64,000 bases of DNA from Halomonas heilongjiangensis (GTDB lineage Bacteria; Pseudomonadota; Gammaproteobacteria; Pseudomonadales; Halomonadaceae): positions 1 through 64,000 of the forward strand of contig NZ_PNRE01000009.1 of NCBI RefSeq assembly GCF_002879645.1, in the 5' to 3' direction. Each line of letters starts with the position of its first letter. The stretch's first letter is position 1. The notes under the pieces were generated by a model. That model saw only the letters and a list, made by a program, of their open reading frames with translations, was not told the origin of the DNA and made no database searches. Made by a program: the position numbers and the translations under genes. This document shows, one piece after another, positions 21,191 through 30,153 of this stretch.

Positions 21191-22259
21191 GCCGGGCGGA
21201 AGCGCTCCGCGCGGGCAGGTGAGTCCTCAGCTGGTGGCGGATATCCGCCAGCTGGTCGAGACGGCGCGCCGTGAGGTGGTGCAGGCCGTCAACAGCACGA
21301 TGGTGCAGACCTACTGGCACATCGGTTGCCTGATCGTCGAGGACGAACAGCGGGGAGAGGCGCGCGCGGCATACGGCAAGCGGCAGCTTCAGCAGCTTTC
21401 TCAGACGCTCACCGAGGAGTTCGGCAAGGGCTTCGACGTCACCAACCTGCGTACCATGCGACGCTTCTACCAGACGTTTCCCATTCGAGACGCAGTGCGT
21501 CTCGAATTGAGATGGACGCACTACCGCGTCCTGTTGCGGGTGGAGAGCGAGGAGGCGCGGCGCTGGTACCAACAGGAAGCCATCGAGCAAGGGTGGAGCG
21601 CACGGGCCCTGGAGCGGCAGATCAGCAAGCTCTACTACGAGCGGCTACTGAGCAGCCATGACCGGCCAGCGGTACAGCAGGAGGCGCAAGAGCGCACTCA
21701 GGAGCTGACTGGGCCTGACCCCAAGCACTACCTGCGCGACCCGTACTTGCTCGACTTTTTGAACCTGCCCGGTGAGCGCTATCTGGAAGCCGACCTCGAG
21801 CGGGGGCTGATCGACAATCTTCAGTCCTTCCTGCTGGAGCTGGGTAAGGGGTTTGCCTTTGTCGCACGGCAGCAGCGCATCAGCACCGAGGACCAAGACT
21901 TCTTCATCGACCTGGTCTTCTACAACTTTAAGCTTAAGTGCTTCCTGCTAGTCGACCTCAAGCTGGGTAAGCTCACCCATCAAGATGTGGGCCAGATGGA
22001 CAGCTACGTGCGTATTTACGACCAGTACCGCAAGGAGAGCAACGACAACCCCACTATCGGCCTGATCCTTTGCAGTCAGAAAAGTGAGGCGGTGGTGAAG
22101 TACTCGGTGCTCACTGACAGCGAACAGATGTTTGCCGCCAAGTATCTGCCGTATCTGCCCTCCGAAGAGGAGCTACGGCGTGAGCTGAAGCGCGAGCGGG
22201 CGTTGGTGCAGCAGCAGATTGAACAGGGAATTGATAAGGAGATGGATAATGGTTCCTGA
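21180..22259 (+). CDS. DUF1016/YhcG-family PD-(D/E)XK nuclease inside the RM operon
   Basis: 359 residues: the DUF1016 N-terminal helical domain (YWHIGCLIVEDEQRG...GFDVTNLRTMRRFYQTFP) and a C-terminal PD-(D/E)XK-like nuclease domain with FFIDLVFYNFKLKCFLLVDL and a following Lys. It is thought to act on DNA ends or junctions; its role in type I systems is not settled. ATG 21180 overlaps the hsdM stop and has AAGGA seven bases upstream. Translation coupling with hsdM and hsdS suggests it works with the complex. Confidence 0.85.
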   Translation: MSREPGGSAPRGQVSPQLVADIRQLVETARREVVQAVNSTMVQTYWHIGCLIVEDEQRGEARAAYGKRQLQQLSQTLTEEFGKGFDVTNLRTMRRFYQTFPIRDAVRLELRWTHYRVLLRVESEEARRWYQQEAIEQGWSARALERQISKLYYERLLSSHDRPAVQQEAQERTQELTGPDPKHYLRDPYLLDFLNLPGERYLEADLERGLIDNLQSFLLELGKGFAFVARQQRISTEDQDFFIDLVFYNFKLKCFLLVDLKLGKLTHQDVGQMDSYVRIYDQYRKESNDNPTIGLILCSQKSEAVVKYSVLTDSEQMFAAKYLPYLPSEEELRRELKRERALVQQQIEQGIDKEMDNGS

Positions 22260-23445
22260 GGGGTGGGATAAAAAGAATCTTCAAGATATAGCCAAAGTAA
22301 CCTCAGGAGGAACCCCCTCTAAAAGAAATGAGGAATATTGGGGGGGGGATATCCCTTGGGTAAGGACTACTGAGGTTCAGAATTGCATCATCAACTCAGG
22401 TGATGTTGAGGTTTTTCTCACGAAAGAAGGTGTCAAGAATTCATCCGCAAAGCTTCTTCCAGAAAAAACTATATTGCTTGCGATGATTGGTCAGGGTAAA
22501 ACACGAGGCCAAGTTGCTTTGTCAAAAATTAAAATAACGACCAATCAAAACTGTGCGGCAATTATTTTGAGTGAGGGCTTTCATCCAGAATTTTACTATA
22601 ATTTTCTTTTGTCTCAGTATCAGCAGATAAGAAATTTCAGCAACTCTGCTGGACAAAGTAACTTGAGTGGAGCCTTGGTGAAAAGCATCAAGGTACCTGT
22701 TCCTCCATTAGTGGAGCAGCAAAAAATCGCCCGCATCCTCTCCACATGGGATGAGGCCATCACCACCACAGAGCACCTGATTGAGGCAAGTCGGAAGCAG
22801 AAGCTCGCCCTGATGCAGCAGCTGCTGACTGGAAAGCGGCGGCTGTCAGGGTTTGAAGGAGAGTGGCTGGAGCACAAGCTTGGCGATCTATTTAATGAAA
22901 GAAATGAAAGTGGATGGACGGAGCTTCCACTTCTGGCCGTCACAGGTAGCGCAGGCGTTATTGATCGCGACGACCTGGCTCGGCGTGACACTTCTAGCGA
23001 AGATAAAGGGAAGTACAAGCGTCTATGCGTGGGTGATATAGGATATAATACCATGCGCATGTGGCAGGGCGTCTCTGGCTTGTCAGACAAGGAAGGGCTT
23101 ATCAGTCCTGCCTACACGGTCATAACGCCAACCAGCAAAGTGCGAAGCCTGTTTGCAGCATATCTTTTTAAATTCCCTCGCATGATTCATGAGTTCTACA
23201 AACACTCACAGGGGCTTGTATCAGATACCTGGAACTTGAAGTACAAGTACTTTGCCGAAATCAAGGTAAAAGTGCCTGGCATAGATGAACAAAATGCCAT
23301 AGCGAAGGTGCTTTCACGCGCAGATAACGAGATAGAAACTCTCCAGAATAAGCTCGATTGCCTGAAACAGGAGAAGAAAGCCCTGATGCAGCAGCTGCTT
23401 ACCGGTCAGCGACGGGTCAATGTGGAAGAAGAGGCGGTCGCGTAG
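22249..23445 (+). CDS. hsdS: Type I restriction specificity subunit with a G9 tract
   Basis: 398 residues with two target-recognition domains, each followed by a coiled spacer and the repeated signature LALMQQLLTGKRRL / KALMQQLLTGQRRV. It sets the DNA target of the methylase and nuclease. ATG 22249 has AAGGAG seven bases upstream and overlaps the previous gene by 11 bases. The first TRD is markedly AT-richer than the conserved parts, as expected from domain exchange. A run of nine G at 22340-22348 (encoding YWGGD) would truncate the protein at once if it gained or lost a base. Confidence 0.93.
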   Translation: MVPEGWDKKNLQDIAKVTSGGTPSKRNEEYWGGDIPWVRTTEVQNCIINSGDVEVFLTKEGVKNSSAKLLPEKTILLAMIGQGKTRGQVALSKIKITTNQNCAAIILSEGFHPEFYYNFLLSQYQQIRNFSNSAGQSNLSGALVKSIKVPVPPLVEQQKIARILSTWDEAITTTEHLIEASRKQKLALMQQLLTGKRRLSGFEGEWLEHKLGDLFNERNESGWTELPLLAVTGSAGVIDRDDLARRDTSSEDKGKYKRLCVGDIGYNTMRMWQGVSGLSDKEGLISPAYTVITPTSKVRSLFAAYLFKFPRMIHEFYKHSQGLVSDTWNLKYKYFAEIKVKVPGIDEQNAIAKVLSRADNEIETLQNKLDCLKQEKKALMQQLLTGQRRVNVEEEAVA

Positions 23446-23517
23446 TCGATTCCAGCCAACCGGCAGAACGGGGTGTGGCTGCCCCGTTGGACACCACAAT
23501 GCCAACAGGAGCAGGCG

Positions 23518-26500
23518 ATGACGTCACATACGCGACTCACCCCCAATACCACGGAGCTGTACGCCTCCCATATCCCAGCACTGGCCACTCTGATCAACGC
23601 CGGCTGGGGATATCTGCCACCGTCGCAGGTTACGGAGCTGCGACGCTCCAATCGGGAGGTGGTGATCAAGCCGTTGTTGCACCGGTGGCTCCAGAAGCAC
23701 CGCTTCGAGTATCGGGGAGAGTGGTACCCACTATCGGCAGACGGTATCCAGCAGGTGATCAACGCGGTGACGTCGCTGGGGCTTGGCGAAGGCTTGATGG
23801 TGGCCAATCAACGCCTGCACGATCGCCTGACACTGGGGGTGACGGTCACCGAGTTTATGCCCAGCGGTCAAAAGTATGCCGTCACCGTGCCGCTGGTCGA
23901 TTGGCATGACGTCCAGGAGAACGACTTCCGGGTGACCGAAGAGTTCGAGGTGCTGTCTGTGCACGGTACTCATACGCGCCGCCCGGATGTGGTGGGCTTC
24001 CTGAACGGTATCCCTGTGGTGATCATCGAGGCCAAGCAGGCCGCCTCCGGCAATCCCAACAAGTCGATGATCGAAGAGGGCGTCAGCCAGACGCTGCGCA
24101 ACCAGAAGGTCGACGAGATCCCGCTGCTGTTTGCCTATAGCCAGCTGGTGATGGCCATCAGCCTCACGGACGGCCGCTACGCCACGACCGGCACCCCGGC
24201 CAAGTTCTGGATGCGCTGGATTGAAGAGCAACTCCCTGAGCCTGAATTCGAGCGGCTCAAAAACCGCTCGCTTCCGGTGAAGACCAAGGACGCGCTGTTT
24301 ACCGACAAGAAGCCCGGCGTCCGCGAGCACTTTGAAACCCTTTGGACGCAGTCGGTTCTGCCCACCGAGCAGGACCGAATGTTGGTCAGCCTCCTGCGCC
24401 CGGATCGACTGTTGAAGATGATCCGGTTCTACATCCTGTTCAGCAAGGGCACCAAGATTGTCGCGCGCTACCCGCAGTTCTTTGCCATAGAGGCATTGAT
24501 CGAGCAGATCACCCAATTCGAGGCCGACGGCACGCGCAAGGGCGGTGTGGTATGGCACACCACGGGATCGGGGAAGTCGTTCACCATGGTGTTTCTCAGC
24601 CAGGCGCTCATCCTGCACGATGCCCTCAAGGCCTGTCGGATACTGGTCGTCACTGACCGAGTCGATCTGGAGAAACAGCTTTCCAACACCTTTGCAGAGG
24701 GCGGCGCCCTGGGGCTACAGGGTGTTGGTGGTGGCCAGATCGCCAACCGTGCGCGAGCCAGCAGCGGCAAGGAGCTGGCTCGGGAGATCGGCCAAGGCAA
24801 CCAGCGCGTGCTGTTCACGCTGATCGACAAGTTCCGCTCGGCGGTGAAAGACCCTGCTTGCTACAACCCCAGCGAGAACTTCCTGGTCCTGGTCGACGAG
24901 GGGCATCGCGGTCACGGTGGGGAGAACCACGTTCGAATGCGCAATGCATTGCCACGTGCCTCGTTCATCGCCTTCACCGGGACACCGCTGATCAAGCGCG
25001 ACAAGACCACCACGGCAGAGCGCTTTGGCCCGATCGTTCATGCCTACACCATGCGCAAGGCGGTCGAGGACGGCACCGTGACGCCCCTGCTATACGAAGA
25101 GCGGCGTCCCGAGTTGGATGTCAACGAGACCTCGATCGACGCGTGGTTCGAGAAGATCACCCAGGGGCTCTCAGATAAGCAGAAGGCCGACCTCAAGAAG
25201 AAGTATGCCAAACGCGGCGCCGTCTACGGAGCGAAGCGGCGGATCCAGCTCATCGCGTGGGACATCTCGCTGCACTTCGAGCAGCACATCAAGCAATACG
25301 ACAACGGACTCAAGGCGCAGTTAGCCTGCGACAGCAAGCTCTCGGCAATCCGTTATAAGCGCGAGCTGGATGAGATCGGCAAGGTCACCTCTCGGGTAGT
25401 CATCTCATCTCCGGACACTCGAGAAGGCCATGAAGACATCGACGAGTCGACGCTGCCGGAGGTGCAAAAGTGGTGGAAAGACAACGTCCCCGGTGACCCG
25501 CAGGCATACGAGCGGAAGGCTATCGAGGATTTTGGTACTGAAGGTGAGCCTGACCTACTGATCGTCGTCGACAAGCTGCTGACAGGCTTCGACGAGCCCC
25601 GCAATGCGGTGTTGTACATCGACAAGCCGCTCAAGGGGCACAACCTGATTCAGGCCATTGCCCGCGTGAACCGTCTGCACGAGGAGAAGCCGTTCGGCCT
25701 GTTGGTCGACTACCGAGGCATCCTCAAGGAACTGGACACCGCGATTCAGGACTATCAGGACCTAGAAGACCAGACGCAGGGTGGCTATGACATAGAGGAC
25801 ATCGACGGCCTCTACGCCAACGTCGACACCGAGTATAAGCGCCTACCGGCATTGCACGAACGCCTTTGGAGCTTTTTCTCATCGGTTAAGAACACCGGGG
25901 ACCAGGAGGCTTTCCGGCGCGTGCTGATGCCCCACTACGAGCAGGATGGGGATGGGCACGACTACGATGCCAACCAAGCGCTGCGTGAGGATTTCTACGC
26001 AGCACTGACCGAGTTCGGTATGTGCCTGAAGCTAGCCTTGTCGTCGCGGAGCTTCTTCGAGGACAAGTCGTTCTCAGAGGCGACCATCAACAGCTACAAG
26101 CGAGACCTTCGCTGGTTTGTGAAACTCCGTCAGGTCGCCAAGCAGGATGCCCAAGAGACCATCGACTACTCGGTCTATGAGAAACAAATTCGCAAGTTAG
26201 TCGATGACGACGTCACGGCGACCGACATCCAGGTGGGGGATGGCCTGTATGCCGTGGATCAGCTGGGCCAGCAACCTGAAGACGAGTGGAGCGATGAGAA
26301 GAAGCGGAACGAGGCCGATCGCATCCGTACTCGGACCAAGAAGACCATCGAGCAGGACCTGGGTAACGACCCCTATGCTCAGATGGTCTTCTCCGAGCTG
26401 CTGAAGCAGGCTATCGCCGAGGCGGATGCCCTGTTCGACTACCCCGGCAAGCAGTACGCCCTGCTTAAGGAAGTTGAGGAACAGGTGCAGCAGCGCGAGG

Positions 26501-26817
26501 TGCCGGGCATACCGTCAGTGCTGAAGGACAACCCGCACGCGCGGGCCTACTACGGTGTCTTCCGTCTCCAACTGGGTGACGAAGCGTTTGAGGCGATGTC
26601 GGAAGAGGAGCATCAGGATCTCGTCGACGAGGCAATTGCCATCGACAAGCTGGTTGATCAGCAGGTCGCGGAAAACACGCTCAATCCACAGGGTATTGAG
26701 TCTGGGATTCGTAAGGGGCTTTTGCCATCTCTATTCAAGCGGTTTGGCCTTGAGCAGGCCAAGGCCATCATCGACGATGTGATCCATATCGTCCGTGTGG
26801 GGCGTCAGCGCGCATGA
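23518..26817 (+). CDS. hsdR: Type I restriction endonuclease/translocase subunit
   Basis: 1099 residues: N-terminal nuclease domain with RPDVVGFLNGIPVVIIEAKQ (the D...ExK site), then a superfamily 2 motor with Walker A TTGSGKSFTM, DEGHRG, FTGTPL, LLIVVDKLLTGFDEP and QAIARVNR, and a helical C-terminus that binds the methylase. It translocates and cuts unmethylated DNA. I start at ATG 23518 with AGGAG six bases upstream rather than the upstream GTG/ATG in frame. It overlaps the next gene by 4 bases. Confidence 0.95.
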   Translation: MTSHTRLTPNTTELYASHIPALATLINAGWGYLPPSQVTELRRSNREVVIKPLLHRWLQKHRFEYRGEWYPLSADGIQQVINAVTSLGLGEGLMVANQRLHDRLTLGVTVTEFMPSGQKYAVTVPLVDWHDVQENDFRVTEEFEVLSVHGTHTRRPDVVGFLNGIPVVIIEAKQAASGNPNKSMIEEGVSQTLRNQKVDEIPLLFAYSQLVMAISLTDGRYATTGTPAKFWMRWIEEQLPEPEFERLKNRSLPVKTKDALFTDKKPGVREHFETLWTQSVLPTEQDRMLVSLLRPDRLLKMIRFYILFSKGTKIVARYPQFFAIEALIEQITQFEADGTRKGGVVWHTTGSGKSFTMVFLSQALILHDALKACRILVVTDRVDLEKQLSNTFAEGGALGLQGVGGGQIANRARASSGKELAREIGQGNQRVLFTLIDKFRSAVKDPACYNPSENFLVLVDEGHRGHGGENHVRMRNALPRASFIAFTGTPLIKRDKTTTAERFGPIVHAYTMRKAVEDGTVTPLLYEERRPELDVNETSIDAWFEKITQGLSDKQKADLKKKYAKRGAVYGAKRRIQLIAWDISLHFEQHIKQYDNGLKAQLACDSKLSAIRYKRELDEIGKVTSRVVISSPDTREGHEDIDESTLPEVQKWWKDNVPGDPQAYERKAIEDFGTEGEPDLLIVVDKLLTGFDEPRNAVLYIDKPLKGHNLIQAIARVNRLHEEKPFGLLVDYRGILKELDTAIQDYQDLEDQTQGGYDIEDIDGLYANVDTEYKRLPALHERLWSFFSSVKNTGDQEAFRRVLMPHYEQDGDGHDYDANQALREDFYAALTEFGMCLKLALSSRSFFEDKSFSEATINSYKRDLRWFVKLRQVAKQDAQETIDYSVYEKQIRKLVDDDVTATDIQVGDGLYAVDQLGQQPEDEWSDEKKRNEADRIRTRTKKTIEQDLGNDPYAQMVFSELLKQAIAEADALFDYPGKQYALLKEVEEQVQQREVPGIPSVLKDNPHARAYYGVFRLQLGDEAFEAMSEEEHQDLVDEAIAIDKLVDQQVAENTLNPQGIESGIRKGLLPSLFKRFGLEQAKAIIDDVIHIVRVGRQRA

Positions 26818-27584
26818 GCGACATCCAGCACAAGCAGGAGGTGGCCCGTTACTCGGTCCGCTATGGCCAGCGTTCGCTGTCGTTCACTTGGACTCAGGTG
26901 GAATCACCGGAGCAACAAGGGAAGAAGCCACGTAAGGCGGTGATCCACGTCCACCCCAATGGTGAGGTCGAGGTGCAGACCCCGGCCGAGACGCCGCTGG
27001 CCGAGGTCAAGCAGGCGCTGCTCAAGCGCGCACGCTGGGTTACCGAGCATATGGACGAAATCCGCGAACGTCGGCGACACATCTTGTCGCGTGAGTATGT
27101 TAGCGGCGAGACCCTCTTCTATCTGGGCCGTCGTTACGTGCTGAAGCGGATAACCAGCGATACCGAGCATCACGTGAAGCTGCTTCGCGGCCAGATCCAA
27201 GTGACTGGACCTGACCTGACCCGTGAACAGGTTAAAGCCAATTTGCGAGCTTGGTATCGGCATCGAGCCCAAGAGGTCTTCCATCGACGCCTGAAGCACG
27301 TGGAAGATCGACTGCACTGGCTGGATGAGCGCCCCGACTGGCGGCTACTGGAGATGAAGACTCAGTGGGGTAGCTGTTCGCCCAAGGGTGACGTGCTGCT
27401 AAACCCGCACCTGGTGAAGGCGCCGACTGAGTGCATCGATTACGTCATCCTCCATGAGCTATGCCATTTGGAGGAGCACAATCATAGCCAGCGCTTCTAT
27501 GACCTCCTCAGCTACGCCATGCCTCGCTGGGAGGTTGTGAAGAGCCGGTTGGACGGGATGTCGGAGATGCTGCTGAACGAGTAA
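26814..27584 (+). CDS. YgjP/DUF45 zinc metallopeptidase-like protein
   Basis: 256 residues ending in the zinc motif HELCHLEEHNHSQRF with MKTQWGSCSPKGDVLLNPHL before it, the hallmarks of the YgjP (DUF45, WLM-like) family. These genes are often the last gene of type I restriction operons; the substrate is unknown. Its start overlaps the hsdR stop (ATGA), so it is translationally coupled. Confidence 0.85.
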   Translation: MSDIQHKQEVARYSVRYGQRSLSFTWTQVESPEQQGKKPRKAVIHVHPNGEVEVQTPAETPLAEVKQALLKRARWVTEHMDEIRERRRHILSREYVSGETLFYLGRRYVLKRITSDTEHHVKLLRGQIQVTGPDLTREQVKANLRAWYRHRAQEVFHRRLKHVEDRLHWLDERPDWRLLEMKTQWGSCSPKGDVLLNPHLVKAPTECIDYVILHELCHLEEHNHSQRFYDLLSYAMPRWEVVKSRLDGMSEMLLNE

Positions 27585-27971
27585 GTAATCAGATCCCTAA
27601 GTTGAGAAAAAAGATAGAAAAATTAAAGAGATGGCTAATCTTTTCCACTTGCTACACTCATAGGTGCTCTCCATGATAGAATTAGATTTATCAAATCTCA
27701 CGGAACTCACTCCAATACCATAGGTCATAGCATATGATTGGCTTAGGCCACCTGCCGGCCAGCCGCACTTACTCTATAGACAACCTTCTCAATCTACTGG
27801 ATCCTGAGTCAGGTCTCAGGGAAGGACGGGATGATGTTGGGTGGGAAGCTATTTCGCACGACAATCGAAATTGATTCTAAACAAAAAGATCGTCAGAATG
27901 ATCATGTAGTCGGTTGCAATTTGCCACCCTTCCTCCAATCCATGTTGGAACGATTTTTGTGAAGGAACACT
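27585..27971. other. Intergenic stretch between the RM and CBASS operons
   Basis: 387 bases, AT-rich, with no credible gene. It should hold the end of the RM transcript and the CBASS promoter. No hairpin with a T run stands out. Confidence 0.4.
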
Positions 27972-28982
27972 ATGTCTACAGAGAATGCCATCTCTCAGAA
28001 GCTCGTGCCATGGGACCCGGAGAAAGACTTTTGGATACTTTCTCTATCTGGCGGGGGTTATCGTGGGCTGTTCAGTGCTGATATTCTGGAGGAGCTTGAG
28101 CGTCTAGCTGGTGAGACGCTAGCCAACAAATTCGATCTCATTGCTGGGACCTCGGTTGGTAGCATCCTTGCATCCGCTGTGGCCAAGGAAATTCCTACTG
28201 AAGATCTACCGCCACTCTTCACTGCGCATGGCAAAGAGATTTTCGACCGGAGAAAGCTTTTTGGTGCCTTATGGGGAGGATTAGCCTCAAGATATCGTGC
28301 CAATGCGCTACGTGAACTGTTGGAGCATGAAGACCGCCTATCTTCTACGACCTTCGATGACCTGAAGCACCGCCTCATCATTCCAACGGTGAATTTGAGC
28401 AAGGGTGGCCCTCAGTATTTTAAAACTCAACACCATCCCAGGTTTTCTCAGGATGGTCGCCGCCAGGTTGTGGAGGCTGTCCTAGCCTCATCAGCTGCTC
28501 CGACCTACTTCCCTGTTCACAAGTTCGAGGACAACCGGTACGCTGATGGGGGGCTGATAGCGAACTCTCCTTTGCTGGCAGCCATTCATGAAGCTGTTTA
28601 CATTTTGAAGGTGCCTCCTGAGAAAGTACATGCTATCTCAATTGGCACCATGGGAAGCCGATTGACGATAGACCCCAAAATGAAGCTTGGAGCTGGGCTG
28701 TGGCAGTGGAACATAAAACTTGTTGAAATTCCTATGGCTGCTCAGGAAGACATGCAGGATTACATGGCAGGTCATGTCATCGAAGACCGCCTTATCAAGC
28801 TTGATAGAATACAAACGAAGCAACAGTCCAAAAGGGTAGGGCTCGATAGCGTCGATCAACACGCGCAGGAGGTGCTCAGAGGTAACGCTCGCACCGTCAT
28901 TCAGGAGGATCTATATAATCCACTCATCGAGAAGTGGAAGAATCACAACGCAGTCGAACCAGTTTTCTACAATCGAGGGTAA
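27972..28982 (+). CDS. capV: CBASS effector: patatin-like phospholipase
   Basis: 336 residues. Patatin signatures are complete: oxyanion motif SGGGYRG near 30, nucleophile elbow GTSVGS, and catalytic Asp in YADGGLIANSP. In CBASS this enzyme is switched on by a cyclic dinucleotide and breaks membrane phospholipids, killing the infected cell. AAGGAAC lies six bases before the ATG. It is the first gene of a four-gene operon and six bases separate it from the nucleotidyltransferase. Confidence 0.93.
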   Translation: MSTENAISQKLVPWDPEKDFWILSLSGGGYRGLFSADILEELERLAGETLANKFDLIAGTSVGSILASAVAKEIPTEDLPPLFTAHGKEIFDRRKLFGALWGGLASRYRANALRELLEHEDRLSSTTFDDLKHRLIIPTVNLSKGGPQYFKTQHHPRFSQDGRRQVVEAVLASSAAPTYFPVHKFEDNRYADGGLIANSPLLAAIHEAVYILKVPPEKVHAISIGTMGSRLTIDPKMKLGAGLWQWNIKLVEIPMAAQEDMQDYMAGHVIEDRLIKLDRIQTKQQSKRVGLDSVDQHAQEVLRGNARTVIQEDLYNPLIEKWKNHNAVEPVFYNRG

Positions 28983-28988
28983 CTGAAG

Positions 28989-30146
28989 ATGGCAAATCTC
29001 AATCAGGTATTTCATAAAAAAGCAGAGCCAAAGTGTTATCTGAAACAGCTTGATCCAAGCGAGCAAGACGAAAGGGCGCTTAAGGAAGCGAAATTCAAAG
29101 TTCGTGAGGCTTTGCGTGAAGGACTTCATGTTGCGACGGAAATGAAGTTCGGGCCAGGGAAGGGCGTGCGTCCTAGGTTCTTTACGCAAGGTTCGTGGGC
29201 ATACAAGACTTGCAATGCTCCTTGTCAGCCACATCAGGAAATGGATCTGGATATCGGTGTCTATCTCCCAATGGAGAACTGGGAGGATGAAGAAGTCACT
29301 CCTTCTGAAGCGGCTTATATATATTTTAAAATGGTGGAAGAGAGCTTAAAGCCATTAGCAAAACGGGAGGGATGGACGTTTGACAACAAGCCTACCTGTG
29401 TCCGGCTTAAACTGAATAACGGCATCAAGGCTCATATTGATGTTCCTCTCTATGTTGCTCCCAAGAAAGAATTTGAGCAAATCAAGGAGGAATATGAACA
29501 GCGTGCTGTGCTAAAAAGTTTGAATGTAGCCGATGCCTCAGTGGAATTCTCTGAGCAGGAGTGGTCCGATCTTAACCACATTGCCCTCGCTACGCGGGAT
29601 GATGGTTGGAAGCTGTCTGATCCAAGGAGAGTGGCAAACTACTTCAAGGCTCGTTATTCCCAAGATAATGGTGCACAGTTACGCAGAATCTGCCGGTACT
29701 TGAAGGGGGCTAGAGACCATAGATTTGCAAATGGAGGTCCCTCATCCATCCTGCTGATGGTATGTGCCTCCTGGGATTGGAAAAATCAATCAGATAGAGA
29801 TGATATCGCCTTACTGAATGTATTGGAGAAGCTAGGTGATCGCCTTCAAGGCGCGGTAATTGAGCCTTCCATAGATCCGGGAGAGGATCTCAACCGCATC
29901 CCATCTGATGAAAGAGCCGCTGTGAAGCAATGGGCGAATGGGTTATATCATGCTCTTAAAGGGGTTATCATGAATAGAGAACCCGATAATGCTGCAAGCG
30001 ACTTGTCCTTGCTCCAAGGCTATCTGGATCATCGCATACCTGATGAAGTGTCATTGATTGTCTGGCTGCCTGACGCTCCAGAGATAATTAGTACACCGTC
30101 ACGAGTACGCCCTCAGCCCCAGAATCACGAAGTCACGTCAGGATAG
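28989..30146 (+). CDS. CBASS CD-NTase (DncV-like cyclic dinucleotide synthase)
   Basis: 385 residues of the nucleotidyltransferase fold: TQGSWAYKT as the GS motif, the catalytic pair in QEMDLDIGVYLP, and the third acidic residue in GIKAHIDVPLY. The C-terminal tail ends in flexible Pro/Ser/Gly sequence, as needed for conjugation by Cap2. It should make a cyclic dinucleotide such as cGAMP on phage infection; the exact product depends on the clade and cannot be read reliably here. Confidence 0.92.
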   Translation: MANLNQVFHKKAEPKCYLKQLDPSEQDERALKEAKFKVREALREGLHVATEMKFGPGKGVRPRFFTQGSWAYKTCNAPCQPHQEMDLDIGVYLPMENWEDEEVTPSEAAYIYFKMVEESLKPLAKREGWTFDNKPTCVRLKLNNGIKAHIDVPLYVAPKKEFEQIKEEYEQRAVLKSLNVADASVEFSEQEWSDLNHIALATRDDGWKLSDPRRVANYFKARYSQDNGAQLRRICRYLKGARDHRFANGGPSSILLMVCASWDWKNQSDRDDIALLNVLEKLGDRLQGAVIEPSIDPGEDLNRIPSDERAAVKQWANGLYHALKGVIMNREPDNAASDLSLLQGYLDHRIPDEVSLIVWLPDAPEIISTPSRVRPQPQNHEVTSG

Positions 30147-30153
30147 ATGTCAC

